From Sorex araneus (taxonomy: Eukaryota > Chordata > Mammalia > Eulipotyphla > Soricidae), in NCBI RefSeq assembly GCF_027595985.1, contig NC_073305.1:113835759-113899758 (forward strand): 64,000 nt of DNA, read 5' to 3'. The number at the start of each line of letters is the position of its first letter. Within the stretch, counting starts at the first letter, position 1. Below, one piece after another: positions 45,160 to 57,711 of this stretch. The translations under genes were made by a program, and so were the position numbers. The notes below the pieces were generated by a model. That model was not told where the DNA came from. It did no database searches and was given only the letters and a program-made list of their open reading frames with translations.

Positions 45160-47680
45160 TGGCAGTATGATACTTGGACTAACACTAATGTTTTCAGTTT
45201 TGTTGGTATACTATTTGTATTCTTTCAGCAGTTCAAGCATACTTTTCTGATACACTAGTAAAATTTCCAGGTTAATCACAAATGTCTTTTTACACTTACA
45301 GAGTATACATTAATGTTATTGTGTAGTCTAAGACATTTTTTTTATGTCTTTTTACACTCAAAATATGTATTGTATGTGTACTTTAATGTTACTTTATATT
45401 CGAGGAACAGGATACCTTGCAGGAAAGATTTTCTAATAGTTTTCTCAGTGTTTGGTAGGTCTATTGTCTAGTTTAAAAGTAATTGTTGTGGTGTTTTTTT
45501 CTTATTTCTTTTCTTTTCTTTTTTTTTGCATTCCTTTTTTTCACTCTTTTATTCTTATTTCCAGTGAAACAGTATTTGTACATTTGTATTCTTAGTAAGT
45601 GTGGACAAATACTTCTAGCTGTTAACTATAGCTAGTTGAATCTAGACTGAATTATAGTATCTAGATTATAATGTGTATATGTAACTAAGTTGTTAAGCTT
45701 TCAAATTAATAATAAAGAATTAATTTGGGAACTCTAATTTGGAATAGCAGGCAGTCTACCCAGTTGCTGCTTTCCGAATCCCTTTTTTAAAATATTTGGC
45801 TTCTGTATTTCTGGTAGGAAGCTTCTTTTAGAGTTTGAATTCAGCTTTTTTCCTAACCACTCTGATTACTTAGTAGCAAGCACTCCTAGGGTGAATAAAT
45901 AGGGAAGGACTGGAACCTTCGGTACATAAGGTTTTATTATATCTTTTTCCATCAAGTCTTCCAATTATATGTGAGAAGATAACTTATTTTTTTACATAAC
46001 TGACAATTATTAAATTTATAACTAAAATGATAGTTAAATTTTTAGGAAAATCTACATAAAAATAGTAAGTTGTCAGTCCTCTCAGACTTAATGCAGAAAA
46101 AAAAAAAGTGTTGTTAATTGTAGATCCAGAACAATCATGGTAAATATCACTGAACTTTAAACATCTCTGATTCCAAGGCCTTACCACTTAGTATTTGAGA
46201 ATATACATGTCTCTAGCCAGATAAGTTGGAAAACTGTTGGATGTACCCAGTTTGCAGGTGTGTTTTGATATTTTAGACTTAATGTAGTTTGGTGCACCTG
46301 ATATAAAAGCTGCTTTCACTTAAAGTTTATCTTTGCCAGCAGATGTAACATTAAATACTCAGGATTATAATTATAAGATGCAGGAATGTGAAATAAATGA
46401 ATGACATAGGTAGGGAAAGAACCTTTGAGGAACAGTAAAGTTCTCACCCTGACTAACCAGTCCTACCTGTCTGCGTATTGTTTCTGTGTGGGAATGTTGG
46501 CCCAGTGTTGTTAGGTCTGGCTTTTTACAAGAACTTAAATCCAGATTCTTGTGTATAGGTCCAAGTTTTGAGATATTGGGAGCTAAAACAACCTGCCTGG
46601 GTAGGAGGGATCAGCCAGTATGTGCCAGGTAAACATATCTGGGGAATTTATTCTGTACATTTTGAGCCTACCAGAAATAGAGGAACAACCCCTTCCTGGA
46701 ATAAGTTTTTGTTCTGTATGATCCTGTCACCTTTTGTGTGATTAACTCCATCTGTGTTCCTTGAAATAGTTTTCTGAGTACACCTGGAAAGAGGAATATG
46801 CAATGGTCAGTAATGTGCAGTGAGGGAGTTAACAACCCAGGTTGCTTTGGTACTTTAGAAAAGAAAGGTCTGTAAGGTCAAGATTGCTCTATACCTTGTA
46901 TTAAAAGGTGGTTTCTGTGGGAAAGGGGAGAGCAAATTATTTAAAGAAACTGCAAAAAAATTCCTTCAAAGGAGTACTGAAATAGCTAGTAAATACCTTT
47001 GAAAAGTATCTTGCCTTTGATGAACTTTAGTATTTTTTGATGTTACAAAACTCATTTTTAGAGACTGGACTCATATCTGTCTATAGGGTTTGATTTACTC
47101 AGAGCCATTGAAGTAATTTGCTGTGAAGGGGTCACTGCTATTAATAGACTTATAGAAATGTCAGGTTTTTTGGTAATCGTAGCATTCTTTAAATCACATA
47201 TAACACTTATTAGTGCGATAATATTTCTTAACTTTTCTCTAGTAAATTATAACAATTGTTTCCAGTTTATTTTCTTTTTGGATGTCTGGGAATGGATTGT
47301 GCTCAGGGACTACTGGTACTCTCAGGAGAACATATGCTGTGTCATAATTACAGTCAGGGTTGTGATTACAGCCGCATGCTTGATAAATGTGTAACCTTTA
47401 ACCTTTGTACTATTTCATTGACTCCTATTTTCTTTTTTAAGCTATAAAACTTATATTCTTAATTAAAAATCCCGGGAGTACAAAGGTGTTATCCTTCCCA
47501 TTCATTGTTTCACTCTACTCCAGAAGTAACCAGCTTAATAATTATGTATTTTCTAGATATTTTCTTATGTGTTACATAAATATATTTAACTTATAATTAT
47601 GTTTATTTTAAAGTGTGGGATCATATTGTTATATCAATTGGATATATTGCTCTGTCATATTTTTCACCTATTTTATCCTA
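45160..47680 (+). other. Unique intronic DNA, 2.5 kb
   Basis: AT-rich with no clear repeat, apart from a possible SOR remnant at about 47,280-47,400. No exon signal recognised. Confidence 0.5.
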
Positions 47681-49265
47681 GATAATTTTTTAATTGAATC
47701 ACCTTGAGATATAGTCACAAAATTGTTCATGATCAAGTCTCAGGCATACAGTGTTCCAACACCCATCCATTCACCAATGCCATTTCTGGCCACCAACATC
47801 CTCAGTTTCCTTCATTCTCCCCCGCCACTGCCACCACTGCTTCTATCCCCACAGCTTGCCTCTATGGTAGATACTTTTTTTCCCTCCCTTCCTTCCTTCC
47901 TTCCTTCCTTCCTTCCTTCCTTCCTTCCTTCCTTCCTTCCTTCCTTCCTTCCTTCCTTCCTTCCTTCCTCCTTCCTTCCTCCTTCCTTCCTTCCTCCTTC
48001 CTTCCTTCCTTCCTTCCTTCCTTCCCTCCATTCCTCTCCCCCCCCATTTTCCTTTTAGGCACTGTGAGTTGCAATACTGAAAGTATGTCATGTATATCAC
48101 TTTACCTCCTTTAAGCACTTGGTTTGTGTCCAGAGTGGTCATTTCCAACTACCATTGAGGTCCCTTTTCTGTCTTAAGTGTACCCCTCTCCCCCTTGGTG
48201 CAAGCTTCTTACCATGGATCAGTCTTCTTGGTCTTGTTCCTACTGTTTTGGATATTATTCACATACCATGTTAGTAATGTGTGTGTGTGTATATATCCCG
48301 CAAATGAGTGCAGTCATCCTGTGTTTGTCCCTCTCCCTTTGGCTGATTACACTCAGCATAATACTCTCCATGGCCTATGTATAAGCATATTTTGTGATTT
48401 CATTTTTCCTAACAGCCATGTAGTGTTCCATTTTGTAGATGTACCATCGTTTTTTTTTTATCCAATCATCTGTTCTCAGGCACTTGGGTTGTTTCCAGAT
48501 TCTGACTATTGTGGATAGTGCTACGATGAACATAGGGGTGCAGATGGCTTTTCTACATTGTGTTTTTGGGTCAGTAGGGCATATTCCCAGGAGACTTATT
48601 TGCTGGGTCATATGGAAGTTTAATTTCTAGTTTTTTTTGAAGAATGTCCGTGTTGTTTTCCAGAAAGGCTGGACCAGTAGGCATTCCCACCAGCCATGAA
48701 TGAGAGCCCCTTTCTTTCTACATCATGCCAGCACTGGTTGTTTTTTGATGTGTGCCAGTCTCTGGTGTGAGATGATATCTTATTGTTGTTTTGATTTGCA
48801 CCTCCCTGATATTTAGTGACGTAGAGCGCTTTTTCATGTGCCTTTTGACCATTTGTATTTTTTATTTGAATTTCTGTTCATCTCTTCTCCCCAATTTGTT
48901 TATACAGTTGTATGTTTTTCTCTTGTTCTACCAGTATATACCTTATTTATCTTGGATATTATATTAATCCCTTATCAGATGCATATCAGGTAAATAATTT
49001 TTCCCATTCTGTGGTCTTTTTTTTGTATTCTGGTTATTTCCTTTGAAGTGCAGAAGCTTCTTAGTTCAATGCAGTCCTATTTGCTTATCTTTGCTTCTAT
49101 TTGCTTGGTCAGCAGTGTTTCATCCTTAAAGATACCTTTAACTTTAATGTCATAAGAATTTTGTCTACATTTTCCTCTATGTACCTTACAGATTCAGGTC
49201 TGATGTCAAGGTCTTTAATTCATTTTGGTTTGATTTTTGTTCGTGGCATTAGAAAAATATCTGAG
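47681..49265 (-). mobile_element. L1, 5'-truncated, decayed ORF2 C-terminus and 3' UTR
   Basis: Minus strand, from about 49,265 downward: ORF2 remnants (MPRTKIKP, IKDLDIRPESVRYIEENVDK), then the ORF2 C-terminal block ICTPMFIVALSTIV, WKQPKCL and WYIYKMEHYMAVRKNEI, which matches the mammalian L1 ORF2 end. The 3' UTR follows (GTTGGAAATGACCACTCTGG), with a large (AAGG)n tract and the L1 tail (CAAGGTGATTCAATTAAAAA). Stops and frameshifts show it is inactive. Confidence 0.92.
47880..48030 (-). repeat. (AAGG)n tract inside the L1 3' UTR
   Basis: About 35 CTTC/CCTT units on the plus strand with a few CCT breaks. It sits where other L1 copies carry a GA-rich tract. Confidence 0.97.
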
Positions 49266-49299
49266 TTTATTATTTATTTATTTATTTAGCATGTGTAGC

Positions 49300-50592
49300 T
49301 GACCAGTACTATAGTGAATATCTGTGAGATAGACCATTGCAAAGCTGTTCGTGATTGTTTGTTTCAGTCATACAATGATGCAACACCCATCCCTCCACTA
49401 GTATCCGTTCCCACCACCAATGTCCCCCATTTCCCTCCCCACACACCACCCCCAACCCCAAGCCTTGCTCTATGGCAGGCACTTTTCTTCATTCTCGTTC
49501 CTGTTCTTTTTGTGTATTATGGTTTGCATTACAGGTACTAAGAGGTCATCGTGTTTGCTCAGCGCATTCAGTATTTTTATCAGGACAGTAAGGCTGGAAT
49601 AGCTTTTTAACTGCGTGGCAGCTTTGGGGTGTGAACATGACTGCCAAGGCTTCCAGAAAGGAGGTCGCCAGAGGTAGCCCATCCCAATCCAAAGAAAGCC
49701 TGGAGATTCACTCACAAAAACCACTTACCTGAATTTTCAGTAGATTTTATGTCTCTGTGAGGTCTTTCCTGAGATGGTGGAGTCAGGCCAGGTCTATGGC
49801 AGTGATTTTGGATTATGGAAGCAAGCGGCTGTCTGGGGGCTCTTGGGCAGGCACCAGGCTGACCTGGTCCCATCCAGTTTACCCCATAGTCTGTTCAGCC
49901 TTGCGGGGATCTGAGATTAACTGCTGCTTTTGATATCTATTGAGATTTATTTATGGGTCTCTGAAGCAAGGCCGGTAGAAGAGCTTACAAGGTGGCACTG
50001 GAGTTGGTTCATAGAAGTGACTGCCAGTGCTTCCAGGAATATAGGGATGTGAGGGGAGGTAGCCCGTCCTGACCCAGAGAAAGCCTGGAGGTTTCAGTTT
50101 CAAAACCCACTTACCCGAGTTTCCAGCAGATTATTTCTTCGTGAGGTCCATCCTGAACGCATGGAGTCAGGCCTGAGGCATGGCAGCACTTGTGGATTGT
50201 GGAAGCAAGCAACTGCCTGGGGCTCTGCTTGGGCAGGCACCAGACTCACTCACCCCCCTCCAGTTTACCCCCGTGGTCTCTCCAGCCTTGCAGGGGATCC
50301 AGGATTAATTGCAACTTTTGATTTCTTTTGAGAGTTATTTATGGGGTCTCTGAAGCAAGACCAATAAATGAGCTTTTATGGCTGAGCTGGAGGTGGTTTG
50401 TTGGGGTGGCTCTCACATACCTAACTTTTGGCCATTTAATTTCTCGGGGAACTTGGTCCCGAGTTCATGGGGCACAGCAGCAGTTATTGGGTATCAGGAA
50501 GTGTGAAGACAGTATCAAGCTGCTGATGCACTTGCCCCATAGGTACAGGTTGCTGTCGGCGCCATTTCCCACCCCCCCACCACCTATAGTTT
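49300..50592 (-). mobile_element. Tandem-repeat element with L1 3' tail
   Basis: Minus-strand order: a G-rich start with AAATGGCGCC (50558-50567 on plus as GGCGCCATTT), a partial repeat unit, two full 380-bp units (starts TGACTGCC at 49,638 and 50,018 on plus), about 75 bp of link, then a standard L1 3' UTR from CCTGTAATGCAAACCATAAT through CTGCCATAGAGC to the tail near 49,300. No ORF1 or ORF2 lies between. The design resembles an L1 5' UTR made of monomers joined directly to an L1 3' end. Confidence 0.75.
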
Positions 50593-50754
50593 TTTTTTTA
50601 ATTTTTAAATAAAAAACTTGGTTAAATGATCTGTTGGATCAACAATTCTGATATAACTAAGGTAAAAGTGTTTTCTTTCCGTTTTTAACCATCTCAGAGT
50701 TATTTGAGCACCTTAAGCTAGATGTCCTCCCTTGTTGTTGTCTGTTCTGAAATA

Positions 50755-51062
50755 GATGTCTTTGGAGTGCTTTAACAAAAATACCATATGAGAGGTGGCT
50801 TATAAGCAATAGAAATTTCGTACAGTTCTGTAGACTGCTGAGATCTTACTTTCTGGATCAAAGGTGGTGTCATCTTACTGTGTCTTACATGGTGGGAGAG
50901 ATGAGGAAGGTCACTTGGGTATCTTTTATAATCCCTTTCATGAGGGCTCTGGCCTCATGATCTATCCACTTCTGAAATACTATCTCCCAGTACCATCACC
51001 TAGGGATTAGTATTTCAACAGAATGAATTACGAGGGGGTACACATTCATTCCAATATAGTAG
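50755..51062 (-). mobile_element. ERVL-MaLR LTR (MST/THE1-like)
   Basis: The order ATACCATATGAGAGGTGGCTTATAAGC..CTTACATGGTGG..TTTCATGAGGGCTCTGGCCTCATGA..CCATCACCTAGGG..ATTTCAACA is the reverse of an MST/THE1-type LTR. It is a solo relic with no viral genes. Confidence 0.8.
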
Positions 51063-51169
51063 GGATGTCATAGTGTGGCAGTTTGTCCATGATAAGCACA
51101 GCCACTTGACTCTGGAACTCTTACCACTGATTGTGGCAAGTTGAGACAGAAACTAAATCTGTTATTTGG

Positions 51170-51345
51170 GTTTTTTTTGGGGGGGGGATTGCTTTGTGGG
51201 TCACACCCAGCGATGCTCAGGGGTTACTCCTGGCTCTGCTTCAGGAATTAATCCTGGCGGGGCTTGGGGTACCATATGAGATATGGGGGATCGAATCTGG
51301 GTTGGCTGCATTCAAGGTAAATACCCTGCCTGTTGTTATCACTGT
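51170..51345 (-). mobile_element. SOR SINE
   Basis: TGGGTCACACCCAGCGATGC..GGGGTACCATATGAG..GGGATCGAATCTGGGTTGGC; the head end is truncated. Confidence 0.88.
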
Positions 51346-52284
51346 ATGTAATTTGTGATAGCCTGATTCTGCTTCTTTGAATATAATTATATACATATAT
51401 TGGGTTTATAAGTCCTTGATATTATAGTCATTGTGCAATTAGAGATATTAGGATTACATTCTGTGTAGAAGGTTTCCTCACAGGAATTTGAATCTTTCAT
51501 GTGATATTATTGTTACGTTAAAATAAAATCATCACTCTGAACTTGAAGCATGTGTTTACCTTTGTTATGACTGCTTGACTATGAGTGTTACTTTATCAAG
51601 GCACAGGTCAGCTGAATATGTCATCATGATTCTTGAATATAGAAATATTGTGGAGACTGAGTTGAAAATTAGTTCAGTGAATAGAATCTAAAAACTTAGT
51701 CTCTGGGTTATATAATGGATATATCTAAAAATCTCCACAGCATTAACATAGGTTTCTTAAGAAATTTGAGCTAAATTTGAGCACAATGTGGACATTGTGA
51801 TTAGCTTAATGTCAAACACTTTTATTAGCCCAAGGTTGAGTCTTTTTTGCCAAGAAACTGATGTCATTGATTCTGAGAAATTAATGGGAAAGAATAGGAA
51901 ATTTGGGTTTATTATATTCATTCCACTGTAATTCTGCTGCAAAAGTAAGCATTGGTGTTCATGAAATTCTGCAGATTGAGTGTTTGATGCTTTCAGATTG
52001 GAGATTTAGGATTTAAATTTATCAGAAACTTAAGTTTCTGGATGATCAGCTCACATTCTAGATAAGTAAGTAAGTGGGTTATATCAATTTCATAATTTAT
52101 TTTCTTTGAAAATACTAATAAGTTAATGAAATTATAGTAGCAAGCCATTTACCAAAGACAGTATATTAAGACGTGAAGAAACAAATCTGGACTAGAAAAT
52201 TGTGGAAGTAAGATTGTGAAATAATGTATTTCATCATAAATAAATCACTCCTGAGTTCTCACTGTTGAGGGAAAATATGTAAAA
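51346..52284 (+). other. Unique intronic DNA
   Basis: AT-rich; nothing recognised. Confidence 0.5.
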
Positions 52285-52970
52285 GTAGCACTTGGGCCTG
52301 GGAATGTGTGCCACCTAGAGGTATGTTTGATCCCAACAATACATTGTCCTTAAGTACCACTGGGAGTAGTAGCCTTGGCCACCTCCCCCAGCACTACTGG
52401 GTGTGACCCCCCCCAACCAACTAACAACAAATAAGCAGAATCCACAGAAGTTAATACTAATATGGTGATAGACATGCTCATCCCGAGTTGCTGAGGCCCA
52501 CTCAGGCCTTGGAAGTGATGCAGATGAAGATCAGTTCTTTGAAGTTAGACTTACCACAATGACAGTCTTGGCAGTTAGGAATAACCATCTTCCCCAGATC
52601 TAGCCAGATCTTTAAACTGATTTCTTCATCTTATAGCTATAATAATGTATATTCTTTGTAAATGAAGTTTACCAATATTTCTCTTCAGTTTATAGGTGCA
52701 GTTTGATTTTCGGTGAGATTTTAGTGACTAGAGGTTTTAAATGCTTACATAGCTGTAGTTGTCATTGTCTTTTTTTATGACTTTTATTTTTATTGTTTGT
52801 TTGCCTTTGAGGGGCATGGCTATACCCTGCAGTGCTAATGTTTTATTCTTGGCTCCGCCTTCTAGAAGTGATGCTGGCAGGTCTCAGGGGACCATTTAGG
52901 GTGCTGGGGACTGAACCTGGGATGGTTGTGTGCAAGGCAAGTACTCTAGGCACTGTACTATTGCTCCAGT
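52285..52970. mobile_element. Two diverged SOR SINEs
   Basis: 52,285-52,432 (plus; AGCACTACTGGGTGTGACCC end) and 52,800-52,970 (minus; GGGCATGGCTATACCCTGCAG..CTGAACCTGGGATGG..GTACTATTGCTCCAG). Confidence 0.75.
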
Positions 52971-52989
52971 ATGCTATTTTATGTTTTAA

Positions 52990-53390
52990 ATCTTTCATTT
53001 TGCCCAGGGGAATACCTTGGGCTTAGGACGCCTGTCAAGCATTTGGCACGAATTTAGACTCTGATGCTGTCACATGCACTGAGTGAGTCCTGGCAGCTTT
53101 GCTCTGTGAGCCTGGAAACCCTGTAATCCCTTGAACCACATGTGATTTTCGACCGCACCAAAGATGTGTGTAAGCACCCAGACGCATGAACTTCAATCAA
53201 GCACTGCAGTGAAAAACTGTGAGTGCCCATGTACAGGAAGTGTGATGCCGGGTGAGCACATAAATAGTCACTACCATCTCAAGGAGTGCAAACGGTGGTG
53301 AGCTCCATAGCCAAGTATGCAAGCACTACAACCTAATGTGCACAGCCAGGTTATGATCTCCAGCTGTGGCAGCAGCAGTGAAGGGAGGTG
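52990..53390 (+). repeat. Older dispersed repeat, copy 2
   Basis: Reverse complement carries GGTTGTAGTGCTTGCATACTTGGC, like copies at 43,975 and 55,105. Repeat-poor otherwise and no coding signal. Confidence 0.45.
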
Positions 53391-53474
53391 AGAAGGGGAG
53401 AGAAGTTTTTAAGTTTTTAAGCTTTTTCACACACATTTAGGTATTTGAGATGTAAATTTGTTAGCATGTTGAGA

Positions 53475-53479
<5 letters not shown>

Positions 53480-53519
<40 letters not shown>

Positions 53520-53675
53520 GATTTTAGGCCATACATGGTGGGCTTAGGGCTTACTCCTGACTGTTCTGGGGTCACTCCTTGTGGGGCTTACAGTACCATA
53601 TGTGATGCCAGCATCAAATCCAGGTTGACAGTGCTTAAGGCAAGTGTCCTATTCACTGTACTATCTCTAGGGTCC
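53480..53675 (-). mobile_element. Old SOR SINE starting at a (GT)n tract
   Basis: (GT)n at 53,480-53,516 occupies the A-tail position of a diverged minus-strand SOR (TTTTAGGCCATACATGGTGGGC). Confidence 0.7.
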
Positions 53676-53759
53676 TAGCTGGTTGTTTTAGTTTTATGTA
53701 ATAGTTGTCTTGCCTTGTTTATTTCTATATACGAGATTACTAATTTTATTTTTTGTTTA

Positions 53760-53913
53760 TTTATTGCTTTATGAGTCACACTCGGTGATGCTCAGTGGTT
53801 ACTCAGTAATTACTCCTGCTAGTGTGCGGTCGACCAAATGGGATGCTGGGAATCAACCCCAGTCAGCCGTGTGCAGGCAGACATTCTACCACTATTCTAT
53901 TGCTCCAGCTCTG
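53760..53913 (-). mobile_element. SOR SINE, diverged
   Basis: GAGTCACACTCGGTGATGCTC..GGGATGCTGGGAATCAACCCC..CTATTGCTCCAG. Confidence 0.8.
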
Positions 53914-53936
53914 ATCTGATTACTATTTTAAAAACA

Positions 53937-53944
53937 CAGACACA

Positions 53945-53986
<42 letters not shown>

Positions 53987-54011
53987 CACACTCTCTCTCT
54001 CTCTCTCTCTT
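53937..54011 (+). repeat. (CA)n-(CT)n compound microsatellite
   Basis: CACAGACACAGA, about 15 CA units, CACT repeats, then about 9 CT units. Confidence 0.96.
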
Positions 54012-55100
54012 ACTTTTAAGTCTTGCTATTTAATTAGAACAGATAATCCCACCCAATCCTTCAAAATTGACTTGGCCTTTTAAAATCAACTTATCAAGTT
54101 ACATGAAAATTCTGTGGGGGAATTTCATTGGCATTGTTTACCTTTATAGATTAAATTTGAATCAGTTTGCCGTGTTCAAATTTTGTCCATGGATGTAGTA
54201 TTTTCATTAATTCAGGCTTTCTTTTTATGTCTTTAAATGAATTTCTGTAACTTTCTGAAAAGATTTATATTAAATTTATTCATTGGCACCTTATGGACCT
54301 TATTAATGACATTAAAATTAGTTTTTCTAGTGTATGGCTTAAAGATCAATCATGAACAAATTTTTAACTGTATCTCAGTGATGCAATTTTTTAAATTATA
54401 TTTATTCCTTTATGTAATTTTCATATTTTGATGAAAGTTTTCTGAGACAACATGATGTAGGATCATTGAGACCATTGCCTGGTTCTATTGTTTGGTTTTT
54501 CTTATAACCAAAAATGTAGTGGTTATTTCCAAATGATTAGAAGCTGGTGCTTACTTTAGGGGGAAGGTTGGACATTTTTACTTCGTGCTGAGCAAAGGCA
54601 GAGAGAGTCTTCTTTCCCTTCTATAAGATTGGGGAATAGGACTCCAGAATGAAAGTATCCTATTAAAGAGACGCAGGGTATTTAAACTTCTCTTGATAGC
54701 CTGAGAGTCAGAGTGACTGTCTGTGAGACTGAGTTAGTACTGCATCATGGCCATTAGTCATTTCAGATCTGCCCAAAATCTCTCAATAGGTAGAAAATTC
54801 AGTTAGTCTAAGCAAACATTCTTTCAAAAGCATTCATTACAATACTTCATAATTTATACTTCCTTTATTATAAAAATAGAAAATCTGAAAAAGTAAAATA
54901 AAGTCAGTTTTTCAATCCGCCATGAATAGAATTGATTCATTGTATTAGTTTAGTATCCTGAAGCTGTACCAAACTCTCTCCAGCTTCTTAAGTATATGCA
55001 TTGTTTATAGTAATACTCTTGGTTTTTTCCAGCCTTTGTTACCTTTTATTTTCTTTCATTCTTTCACCTTTACTTTTATTTCTCCTTACTACTGTTGCTG
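54012..55100 (+). other. Unique intronic DNA
   Basis: AT-rich, nothing recognised. Confidence 0.5.
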
Positions 55101-55104
55101 TGTG

Positions 55105-55425
55105 ATTGATGGCCAGGTGTTGTGGTTGCTTGCATACATAACCTTGGTGCTTGCAGGTGCTCATAGTCCTCTTTTTGTGGTGCTTGCTGTGTGTCATACT
55201 TCTAGTTGTGGTGTTAACGTTCATTCTGATCTTGCCAGAGGTTTCTAGGTGCTCTCACACACATCTTATTGTGCACTACAGATCACTCTGTTGTGACTCC
55301 TGGGACCCTGGCGAGCAGAGGTGCTAGGACTCATACCCAGCACTTGTGGGTACTATTGAGGATAGAACTCATACATACATGGTAGGCAGTTTCAGCCCAT
55401 GCCATTCCTACGGCCCTTATTTCTC
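55105..55425 (-). repeat. Older dispersed repeat, copy 3
   Basis: TGTGGTTGCTTGCATACATAACCTTGGTGC on plus matches copy 1, and the end is SOR-like (CATACCCAGCACTTGTGGG..GAACTCATACATACATGG). Confidence 0.45.
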
Positions 55426-55674
55426 TCATTGCTCATTAGCTGTAGAGTGGAGAACAGAAACAGCGATAGCAGGTAGGCTTGTTTGTTTTTGAGTTTAAAG
55501 GAAAATGATTAACATTTTGCTCATAACTCTGAAATTTGTTTGGTGGTTTCACTACCCTCCATCAAGTTAAGGAGCTTTCCTTCCAGTAATTTCTGCAAAA
55601 GCATTTTATTTTTATTTTGAATTGGTTGCATTTTATTAAGTGCTGTTTGAGGAATTATTTTATTCGTGTGTGAA

Positions 55675-55968
55675 TTTGGGGGCTACATCTGTCAGTGCTC
55701 AGGACTTACTCCTGACTCTGTCCTAAAGGATCAATCCACATTGTGCTCAGGGGACCGTGTATATTGCCAGGGATCACACCTGTGTTCATCATAACAAAGG
55801 CCAGTGCCTTACCAGGTGTACCATCTCTCTGATCCCCCAAACTCTTAAAACACTGCTGTGCTCAGGGCTTACTCCCCTGTCTGCACTCAGGGGTGTTCAG
55901 GACCATACCCCAGGTAGGCTGGTTGTGTAGAAGGCAAGTGCATTACCTGCTGAGATATCTCTCCAGCT
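55675..55968 (-). mobile_element. Two old SOR copies in tandem
   Basis: 55,675-55,835 (GGGGGCTACATCTGTCAGTGC) and 55,845-55,968 (GCTGTGCTCAGGGCTTACTCC..TGAGATATCTCTCCAGC). Confidence 0.7.
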
Positions 55969-56399
55969 GATTTGGGAAAATTTTTAAGATAACTATAATT
56001 TTCTCTTTCTGTTGTGAGGGTGAAAAAATAATTTTGTTTCTAAAGTTAAGCTTTCTTTGTATTGCAAAGATAAATCCTACTGGATTCAAAAGACTTTGTT
56101 TAGTTTTAAGGTGCTTTGTGGTTCTTTGGGGTGGGGGACGATGGGGACCTTGTATTATTGTGATTTGAATCTGAGTTTTCTGTATACAGAGTGTGTGCTC
56201 TACCTTTGAATCTCCTCCCCAACATTCCCCGCCTCTTCCCCTGGTACATTTTAAAAATACTTCACAGGGGACTGAGGAGATAGCTCAAGTTTGATCCCTG
56301 GCCTTTGATCTTCTGAGTTTGATCCACTGAACCAGAAAGAAATCTTTCTCTTTCCTTTTCTCTCTTCCTTTTTCTTTTCTTTTTCTCCTTCTACCTCCC

Positions 56400-56560
56400 C
56401 ACCGTTTTTGGTCTATACCTGGCAATGCTCTGCACTTTCCACTGACTCTGCACTCAGGGATCACTCCAGGCCCAGGGATCATATGGGGTTCTGGGGATTG
56501 AACCCAGGTCTGCTGTATGCAAGGTAAGTGCCCTATCAGCTGTACTGTCTCCGCCCCCCA
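56400..56560 (-). mobile_element. SOR SINE
   Basis: TTTTTGGTCTATACCTGGCAATGC..GGGGATTGAACCCAGGTC..GCTGTACTGTCTCCG, preceded by a pyrimidine-rich stretch (56,345-56,400). Confidence 0.8.
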
Positions 56561-56849
56561 CCATTACTCTTTAGTATTTCTTGCAAAAGCATAGATAGGA
56601 TGAATATAATATTAAGATAGCATGAGGCCCAAATTCAGAAACACTGCAAGATAGTGGACCTGTATTCTTTGATACTGTAAAAGTTGTGAATCTCAGATTG
56701 TGAGTTGGGGTATGTTTACCTTCAACCCTCCCTCCCCCCTATTCATTAGAAAGTTTCTTTAATAAAAAAGCATCAGTTTTCAGCACAACTGTTGTTAAAT
56801 TTTCCTAAAAAACAAAACCCACTTCATTCTTTGGCTGGTGAGGGGCCAG

Positions 56850-57070
56850 TAGACTTCCAGGTGGTGCTCAGGAGTCCTGGGGACCCCTCCCAGTGATGCA
56901 TGACTAACTGGGCCAGCAGTTCAATGCAAGTAAACCCAGAGATTTGGTGTTGAGGGCCCTGTGGTGGGGATTACTCAGGTAACCCAAGTGTGCTTGGGAA
57001 ACCACGTTGTGTCAGGGATCAAACTGGGCTTGGCTGCATGTACCACATGCATTTCATACCCAGAACAATA
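56850..57070 (-). mobile_element. Very old SOR-like copies
   Basis: CCAGGTGGTGCTCAGGAGTCC and GGGATTACTCAGGTAACCC..GGGATCAAACTGGGC suggest one or two decayed copies. Confidence 0.4.
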
Positions 57071-57229
57071 TCATTGCCAACTTCCCTTTTTACAAAACTG
57101 TAATCAGTATCTTGGGCTGGTAAGGAACATTGTTTTTTTCCCCCTGTTCTTGTGATAGTTTTAAAAACTTTTCCTTAAACTCATTTTATTGAGAATTTTA
57201 AGCTGTTCCATTAGAAAAACAAGTAAAGG

Positions 57230-57620
57230 AAGTGTGGGGGATGGGCCTGTGAGAAGACCCAGTTGTGAAAGTGCTTTGAAGTGTGAGACTGACTTGATCA
57301 CTGGTATTCCTGTTGATGCACCAACTGCCATCCAAGCAAGCCCTGCTGTCTGTGATCTCTGGCAGGGCAAGCTATTTCTGGCCACTCCACAGCCAGGTGT
57401 TTGCCAGCATTGCAATACAGTCCCTGGGCAGAAATCACAATTGAAAAGAACTTGAAGAATTGAGACCAGTGTGTGACAATCAGAATCTGATGTATGACCC
57501 TCATTAAGTGTGTAAACACTACAGCCAAGTGTGTATGAATGAGATCATTCCCACCCCTAGTACCACAAAATCAGCAGGAGGAAAGGAACTTTCTGCCATT
57601 GAGCCACATTCCCAGTCCCA
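57230..57620 (+). repeat. Older dispersed repeat, copy 4
   Basis: Contains GTGTGTAAACACTACAGCCAAGTGTG, matching GTATGCAAGCACTAC..AGCCAAG in copy 2 by eye. Confidence 0.4.
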
Positions 57621-57711
57621 GGTTTTCATTTTACTGATTTCTCCTTTCTTGTATGGTTATTTTCTAGGTAATGTATTTTTACTATTTATTTGTTTATTTT
57701 TTACTGGGGCT

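Noticed and set aside
47880..48030. CRISPR-like or satellite array at the regular CTTC repeats
   Set aside because: A 4-bp simple repeat within an L1 3' UTR, without spacers.
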